Notes under the pieces: generated by a model
What the model was told of the DNA's origin: nothing
What the model saw: the letters and a program-made list of their open reading frames with translations, nothing else
Database searches by the model: none
Program-made: the position numbers and the translations under genes
Shown here: positions 22,488 to 27,548 of the stretch, in pieces
Layout of the letters: every line of letters begins with the position of its first letter
Numbering within the stretch: the first letter of the stretch is position 1
DNA from: Helicostylum pulchrum
Taxonomy: Eukaryota > Mucoromycota > Mucoromycetes > Mucorales > Mucoraceae
Assembly: GCA_025677825.1 (NCBI GenBank)
Contig: JAIXMO010000110.1
Coordinates: forward strand, 1-27,548
Direction: 5' to 3'
Length of the DNA stretch: 27,548 bases

Positions 22488-22583
22488 ATGAAAGTGCTCA
22501 CGGTAACAATTTGCGGCTTTATATTATTTTTTTTGCGCAAGATCCAATTCGTGCTTTTAAAATGTCTAAAACAACTTGGTTAA
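22488..22583 (+). CDS. Short hydrophobic ORF (31 aa), possible signal-peptide exon
   Basis: ATG at 22488 opens MKVLTVTICGFILFFLRKIQ and ends at TAA 22581-22583. The start has a Lys followed by a hydrophobic core, as in secretory signal peptides. It sits downstream of a TATA box. GTAACA at 22502 could serve as a weak donor. It may be the first exon of a lost gene, a short secreted/membrane peptide, or chance. Confidence 0.25.
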   Translation: MKVLTVTICGFILFFLRKIQFVLLKCLKQLG

Positions 22584-22627
22584 GCTTTTTTTAAAAAAAA
22601 TGACAAGCATGGTGCACGTTCTATTTA

Positions 22628-23042
22628 TACACTCGGTCAAAAAAAAAAAGTGCCACGGAAATTCTAGCATTAAATATGTTGTAGCAACAAGTGTAGAACA
22701 ATATGCAAATAATAATGATTAAATAAATCATACATCTATTTTATCGACATAACTGCAATATTTATATTTTATCTTTACGGTAAATCAGTCTCCTTTCTTC
22801 TTTCTTTTTATACTAGTTTTGTATACCTGTAAGTATTTTTTTATATGTGCATATTTAAAGAAGTGTATATCTTATATTGATCATTCAGCTTTTTTTAGTG
22901 CTCTGTTTTTTTTTATGTCGGTACAAAACGACACAATTCTTCTTATATCAGCTACTGTGCGTAAAAGATACCTGAAGAGTAAAATCTGTAAGTAATATAA
23001 GCCTGTATGTTATATGAAGCTGCGTACAGGATTTTAGTCTTA
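22628..23042. other. AT-rich stretch left of the transposon
   Basis: Begins with TACACTCGGTC, an A run and GTGCCAC (about 22628-22656), which resembles a Tc1-type element end. No matching partner was seen in the window. The rest, up to the TA at 23041-23042, has no gene. Confidence 0.3.
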
Positions 23043-23043
23043 A

Positions 23044-23180
23044 TTGGTACGATTGATTTTTTTTTTTGGTACGACTTCAAAATAAATTTGGCACACCTTA
23101 TTATTATTTTTTGGCACGCATTTTTTTATTTTTGGTACAATTTGAAAATAGAAATTGGGACGAGTTATTTTTTTTGGTAC
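23044..23180 (+). repeat. Left terminal repeat with seven TTGGNAC motifs
   Basis: TTGGNAC occurs at 23044, 23066, 23088, 23111, 23132, 23155 and 23174. Spacings are 22, 22, 23, 21, 23 and 19 bp, about two helical turns. The bases between are A/T-rich and unlike each other, so the motif rather than a whole unit is repeated. Confidence 0.8.
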
Positions 23181-23182
23181 CG

Positions 23183-24348
23183 GATAACTTGAAAACTGTA
23201 TCTATTGATAACGGTAAAAGAAAGTACAAGAAGTACACGACCGAGCAACTTCGTATGTTTATACAGATAATGTAGGACGAAGGTACTACTGTACCTAAAG
23301 CGGCAGTACGTTGTAACATTCCACGACAAAGTGCTTACAGGCTACTCAAGGAGTTCAACGATAGCAACGGTAATGTATTGGCTGCTTTTGCCCCGAAAGC
23401 CAAAAACAGAGGTACGAAACAAAAGCACTTCTCTCAGCATAATCTGTTTTTGATCCAGTACCTTGACAGCCACAAGTCCACAACACTTGGATTGGCCAAA
23501 GAAGTTCTTCTTAAGCAATATCCAGACTTAGAAGATATTTATATCCCTTCTCTGTGGAAGCATATAACAGTAGATTGTGCTTTTTCCTTAAAAGAGCATC
23601 TTTGTACAACGAAGAAAGAGATGTTGAGCGCACACTTCGCCTTCGTTATGAGGTGGTAAGTAAATGGAAAGAAACAGGTGTCGACTTTCAAAATAATTGC
23701 GTATTTGTAGATGAAGCAGGCTTTAATACGCATATGATAAGATGACGAGCTTGGTCTAAAGTGGGAGAACCAGCCAATGTAACTGTCCACAAACAAAAAG
23801 GTGCTAACATCAGTATCGTTGGGTGCATTGCGTATTTTGGAACAGTCAATTTTTCAAAAGTTGAGCCTTTAACAAAGGCGGATGCAGAAAAGCTGGAACA
23901 AGAGTATGCAAACTCTGCTACCAAAAAAAGAAAAGCAAAAGACCCTGAGAAGAAAAAGCCTTTGAAAAAAGGCACCTCAGCCTATCATATTGTGAAGTTC
24001 ATGGAAGCGGTAATGGACACCCTTGATAGGCACGACAAAAAGGGGTTTTTTATAGTAATGGATAACTGCAGAATTCACCATTCTGCATTTGTTGTTGACG
24101 CTATCAATAAGAGAGGGTATAAACCTTTGTTCATGCCTCCTTACTCTCCTTTTTTGAACCCGATCGAAGAATGCTGGTCAAAAATAAAGAGCAATATCAA
24201 GAGAAACCCACTTGATAAAGCAGATACTTTGACATCTCGCCTTCCTTCAGCTTGTGAATCTGTTACTGTTAAAGACTGCCAAGGTTGGGCTGGACATGCT
24301 GAGTCCTTCTGGGATAGGTGCATTAATAAAGAATTAGGCTTAAGGTAA
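23183..24348 (+). pseudogene. Tc1/mariner-like DDE transposase with three inactivating lesions
   Basis: The frame from 23183 encodes an N-terminal helix-turn-helix region (KKYTTEQLRMFIQIM; VPKAAVRCNIPRQSAYRLLK). It is broken by TAG at 23273-23275 and runs on to 23659. The downstream frame is shifted within 23554-23659 and carries the first catalytic Asp (NCVFVDEAGFNTHM). A TGA follows at 23743-23745. It then continues to TAA at 24346-24348 with the second Asp (GFFIVMDNCRIHHSAF) and the third acidic residue (SPFLNPIEECWSKIKS). This is the DDE_3 endonuclease layout of Tc1/mariner proteins. No ATG is in frame upstream of the HTH. All three catalytic positions persist, so decay is recent relative to the fragment at 190-500, but the protein cannot be made. 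Confidence 0.85.
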
Positions 24349-24407
24349 ATTTTACCACTATATGTTACCTTTTCTTACGTATTTCATATAAAATAAAAAT
24401 TCACTTT

Positions 24408-24531
24408 GTCCCAAAACTTTACTTCAAGTTTCCAAAAAAAATTAATTCGTCCCAATTTCTATTTTCAAATTGTACCAAAAATAAAAAAATGCGTGCCAAA
24501 AAAAATAATAAGATGTGCCAAATTTATTTTG
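24408..24531 (-). repeat. Right terminal repeat with TTGGNAC motifs in inverted orientation
   Basis: On the minus strand TTGGNAC (plus: GTNCCAA) ends at 24414, 24455, 24478, 24499 and 24521, and a variant TTGGAAAC occurs at 24428-24435. Spacing is 20-23 bp. The array mirrors the left end motif for motif for five units. Confidence 0.8.
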
Positions 24532-25143
24532 CATTATCTCCCAAGATTTTAAAAATAGTCTCTGCATTTGGATAGACAGCCGATAAACATCTTGGATTTG
24601 CTTTATTAAAATTACGTTTAGAGGGGAAACGTATTAGATCCCCACTTGCTTCTTTAATGTAGGTATATATTTAATGTATAAAATAATTGAAAGCGATACT
24701 CATGTGATATATAGGTTGCTATCATACTATGTCATTCTCACTTCATATGCGCCTCAAGTTCTTACTCGTGAGCTTATACAACCAGCCATTGAATGTTTAC
24801 TTGATGCACAACAAAGCTATCCTAATTCAGCTTTCTTCTTATTCTTTGCAGGTCGTAAATCACGTTTAGCTCGCAATTTACCACTTTCTACACAATCATT
24901 TGTTTATATATATGAAGTAAGCCAAGATGATTGGGCTGAGACCACTATTGGTCATTTAGCTACTTTTGAAATTGCTTTCAATTCAGCAATGGGCTTAGAT
25001 TGGGCCAGTGCAGCAGTTAGAGCTCTTGAATTACAGTCAAAGTATAACTCACCTGCATTCCTTAAATACTTTTATGGTGCATGTATGGAAATGCTTGGTA
25101 ATAGAACTGAAGCTATTTTAGCTTTTGCTGAAGCGCCTGGATT

Positions 25144-25148
25144 AGTAG
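25144..25148. repeat. Target-site duplication AGTAG (left)
   Basis: Matches the copy at 26010-26014 immediately after the solo LTR. Five base pairs is the usual duplication length for LTR retrotransposon integrases. Confidence 0.9.
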
Positions 25149-26009
25149 TGTCGTATTTGAGGATGATATTTATATAGAACATATAAATAATCATAATAAA
25201 TATATAAAACACAATCTTAATAATAAAAACCTACATATGTCGATAATAATACATATCCTATATATTATTATCAACACCGAAATCCATACGGAATAATCTA
25301 GAGTAAACGATTCCTTTCCGACTTAAAAATATAAAAATTCTAATCCAATACATTTATGCGGGATAAGAGATATTAAAATAACAATAGTTTTTGATCCGGA
25401 ATTAGCTACTCTGGATAAAAGAATAGGAACACCCACGGCCATTAAATAATACATTAATCACACATCAATGATAACAAACATATTATAAACATAATATATC
25501 AGGACATATAGAAAATATCTCCTTACTTATTTAAACAATTATACAGTAACAAAAACTCTATCTTTATAAAACAATAACATTATACTAGCATAATTAGTGT
25601 AACAGAATGTTAAAAAAGTGTTCTAGTCAGAAATACAAGAAAAGGATCGTTGCACCAACCATCTCATAACATAACCAATAATGATAATTAACATCCCTGA
25701 AATTGATAACTGCAAGATGGAGATTACCGGAAGGACATGTTATTCGATCAAGGGGATTGAATCAACGAATATTAATAGTCAATTCGAAAGAGTAGAATAT
25801 GTATATTTAAAAGTGAGAAGGTTGAGTCTAGATATAGAGATCCGCACCTATTAAAATAATAGCTCAAGACTCGGGATTACGGTTGTTCAGGACATATAAA
25901 AGGGTTTATTATTTAGTTTAGCAGAGTTCTTTAGTTTATTTTTATATAATAAATTTCTCCAAGTTTTATCTCGTTAAATTCTAATTCGTATTATACTTGA
26001 TTTCTAACA
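25149..26009 (+). mobile_element. Solo LTR of an LTR retrotransposon (861 bp)
   Basis: The element begins TGTCGT and ends CTAACA (TGT...ACA, as for LTRs). It is flanked by the perfect 5-bp duplication AGTAG at 25144-25148 and 26010-26014. Removing it and one duplication copy restores the IML2-like reading frame exactly: the codons before (APGLV) run into DCKRNSQSELFV. Internally a TATA box (TATAAAAGGG, 25895-25904) lies toward the 3' end, followed by AATAAA at about 25949, the normal U3-R-U5 order on the plus strand. No internal gag/pol sequence remains, so this is the product of LTR-LTR recombination. A Ty3- or Ty1-type origin cannot be told apart here. Confidence 0.9.
25895..25904 (+). promoter_or_regulatory. 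LTR TATA box
   Basis: TATAAAAGGG within the solo LTR, about 105 bp before its 3' end, marks the likely U3/R promoter. It could drive read-through transcription into the 3' half of the disrupted gene. Confidence 0.6.
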
Positions 26010-26014
26010 AGTAG
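26010..26014. repeat. Target-site duplication AGTAG (right)
   Basis: Right copy of the 5-bp duplication flanking the solo LTR; coding sequence of the IML2-like gene resumes here. Confidence 0.9.
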
Positions 26015-26749
26015 ATTGCAAGAGAAACTCTCAATCTGAATTATTTGTTGCTAATCGGGTCGCTTTCTTCGAGATTAGTGGATACCAAGATTTAGATTTT
26101 AGTTTACCAGCACTTGAAATTTTATTCACCTGGAACGCTTTCCCTTGCATGTCACCAGCTTCTCTTGAAAAATGTTTAGAATTGATTGAAGCAACCTTGG
26201 AATTGATCTACGAACGAGAAAAGTTGGAATACAATATTCGTAAAGTCGAATTAGTTCCTTCTACTGCTACACCAGATTATTATGATCAACGTGGTACACT
26301 TTTATTAATGAAAGCCTCTGTTTTAAATGCGCTCAATCGTTTCTCTGAAGGTATTGTGCACCTTAATTGGATTATTGATAATAAGGAGAAGTTCAAGCAT
26401 ACAAATTGGATTGTACCATTTGCTTATTGGGAATCTGGAAACATTTGTTGGGCACAGAAGAATATAAAAGAGCAAGAGCACTTTGGGAAAGCACCTTGGT
26501 ATATTCTGGCTTTGACTTTGAATATAGATTAGCCACTGTAAGTCTGATCATTTTAACATAAAGGAAATAAGTTATACTAATTGTTTATATTTTTAGCGCT
26601 TAAATCTTGCAATCCAACATGCTATTGAGTTAGGTGTTCCTGAAACAGTTGTACCTAAAGCAGACAAAGGAAAAACCACACATGGTCGTAAGAGAATATC
26701 GATTGTACCTTCTAAATCCTTTTCTACTGGTAGTATCACTTCATCTTAA

Positions 26750-27157
26750 GATAAATTCGGACTTGTCTTTTCTTATCCCCCCTCCAATTATTTACTATTA
26801 CTATATATACACCTTTCTTATCTTATGGAAAACCATTATTTGTGCAGTAATTGCATTTAAAATTTAAGATTTTAGAAAAATAAAATTCAAGGCTTTTATC
26901 CTGCATTCAGTTTTTTAGTTTAATTGAAACTTCTAATTGCCATTCAACTTGTTGGAAAGTTCTACGAGAACGTATGATGATGAATACTGTTAAAGAAACT
27001 GTACGATAATGGATTTATTTAGGTGAGTGATAACTATTTTTTTATACATATAATGATAAACTACTGTTAAGGAATATTTTTTTTAAAAAGAAGAAAACAA
27101 ATGTAGGTATCGATATGGGGTAGATATAAACGAGTAGGTGACTAACGGGTGATGAGA
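26750..27157. other. Spacer with a possible decayed exon
   Basis: Between about 26912 and 27021 a plus-strand frame reads LIETSNCHSTCWKVLRERMM, then a TAA (27007-27009), then WIYL before a donor-like G|GTGAGT. It is preceded by acceptor-like TTTTTTAG. It may be an exon relic with a nonsense change; no domain recognised. The rest is AT-rich. Confidence 0.3.
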
Positions 27158-27548
27158 TTATTCTTCAATAGAATCAGTGCTTCTCTTTCTTTTTTTCTTG
27201 TATCCTTCACTTGTAAAACTAAGAAGAATTGCTTTGCACTGGTTAGGATCAACTTCAATATCCACTGGATTTTGTTTGATGATCTTGTTCGTATTCTCCA
27301 TCATTACTCTGATCTTATATACAGTGATAAGTATAAATGCAATTTTTTCCCAGTTTGGGCGGCTGTTGCGCTGAAAAGAAGTGTTAGTAAATTTGTACAC
27401 AAAATACTATAACCACTAATCTTACATATTTAACATTCATCAAATTGAGAACACGAGCGATGTGACCACACCAAGCTCTCTTGAATTGAGATAATGACAT
27501 TCTTCCTTTATAGCTTTGTACAATTTCATCTGTCAGTTGATTAGAGAG
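27158..27548 (-). CDS. Unrecognised gene, 3' part (runs off the right edge)
   Basis: Two minus-strand exons, 27426-27548 (open at the window edge) and 27158-27370, join in phase across a 55-nt intron (TAT|GTAAGA ... TTTCAG|CGC). They encode at least 111 residues: LSNQLTDEIVQSYKGRMSLS, CGHIARVLNLMNVKY, SRPNWEKIAFILITVYKIRV, and a basic tail ending RSTDSIEE before TAA at 27158-27160. The alternation of charged and hydrophobic residues suggests a helical globular protein. No membrane segment, signal or known catalytic motif is seen, and I do not recognise the family. With disrupted genes and repeats next door, a mobile-element origin cannot be excluded. Confidence 0.55.

Larger units (their letters stand above)
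23043..24531 (+). mobile_element. Tc1/mariner-like DNA transposon (family A), about 1.49 kb, inactive
   Basis: The left end (23078-23170) and the reverse complement of the right end (24440-24531) are near-identical over roughly 90 bp. Shared parts include ATTTGGCACA, TTGGCACGCATTTTTTTATT, TTTGGTACAATTTGAAAATA and GAAATTGGGACGA. Between them lies a broken DDE transposase. On the left the repeat pattern continues outward to a TA dinucleotide at 23041-23042, the usual target of this superfamily. On the right the element stops at 24531 without the equivalent outer 35 bp or a TA, directly against IML2-like coding sequence. So the right end looks truncated. Length fits Tc1/mariner elements (about 1.3-1.7 kb). 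Confidence 0.85.
24531..26749 (+). pseudogene. IML2/TTC39-type protein gene, truncated and disrupted
   Basis: Coding blocks are 24531-24658, 24715-25148, 26015-26537 and 26597-26749, with introns 24659-24714 and 26538-26596. They encode sequence typical of the Iml2/TTC39 family of TPR-like outer-mitochondrial-membrane proteins: LSPKILKIVSAFG, FFLFFAGRKSRLARNL, FLKYFYGACMEMLG, RVAFFEISGYQDLDFSLPAL and PFAYWESGNICWAQKN. In yeast Iml2 is linked to protein inclusion-body clearance. Lesions: the N-terminal part is missing, with coding starting at the transposon edge; TAG at 24573-24575; an 861-bp LTR inside an exon; and a 1-bp deletion in an A run near 26465, after which the frame reads RARALWESTLVYSGFDFEYR. 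Splice sites survive. A functional copy elsewhere is plausible. Confidence 0.85.

Noticed and set aside
23007..23319. Overlapping frames across the transposon left end
   Set aside because: They run through the terminal repeat and start at non-ATG codons; only the part from about 23183 reads as transposase.
25149..26009. Region considered as a long intron of the IML2-like gene
   Set aside because: No GT..AG at the ends, far longer than all other introns, and it carries LTR ends with a target duplication.
26634..26867. Plus-strand 77-codon frame near the 3' end of the IML2-like relic
   Set aside because: Different frame from the phased last exon (26597-26749) and rich in Leu/Ile/Tyr from AT-rich DNA.

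Overview
This is a eukaryotic window with a fungal gene set: PAN1-like endocytic adaptor, SET1 histone methyltransferase, IAH1-type esterase, and an IML2/TTC39-type outer-mitochondrial-membrane protein. Introns are very short (about 53-110 nt) with GTAAGT-like donors and YAG acceptors. Intergenic DNA is strongly AT-rich, and several lineages of decayed Tc1/mariner-like transposases are present. I infer an early-diverging fungus, most likely Mucoromycota (Mucorales). No species assignment is attempted. I see no tRNA, rRNA, CRISPR array or prokaryotic operon signal.

Layout. 1-4600 is a repeat graveyard: head-to-head pieces of two Tc1-like transposase families (1-500), a palindrome cluster (505-586), a decayed ORF of unknown family (about 660-1425), and a decayed multi-exon gene with an OTU-type cysteine-protease motif (2471-3897). 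4615-20663 is the gene-dense part: a PAN1-like gene (+), then on the minus strand a BAHD-type acyltransferase, an IAH1-type esterase, a weak small Cys/His-rich candidate, a 9-exon SET1 gene and a 13-exon Na+/Ca2+-exchanger gene. A broken transposase lies at 11142-11499. 20664-23040 is a long AT-rich intergenic stretch with microsatellites, one promoter-like CRE/E-box/TATA arrangement and two tiny ORFs. 23043-24531 is a Tc1/mariner-like element with inactivated transposase and long inverted repeats. It abuts directly an IML2/TTC39-type pseudogene (24531-26749) that is split by an 861-bp solo LTR with a perfect 5-bp target duplication. The right end holds the 3' part of an unrecognised minus-strand gene.

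Exon models were built by hand. For the four large genes every junction keeps phase and joins family-typical motifs: PAN1-like 688 aa, acyltransferase 478 aa, esterase 265 aa, SET1 1169 aa, exchanger 961 aa. The acyltransferase and esterase are neighbours in the same orientation, 168 bp apart, and may act on related ester chemistry; that is inference only.

The most informative unexpected structures are the solo LTR that splits a codon-level intact host exon, the array of TTGGNAC motifs every 19-23 bp in the transposon ends, and the OTU-type relic. I did not find a convincing new defence or biosynthetic system.
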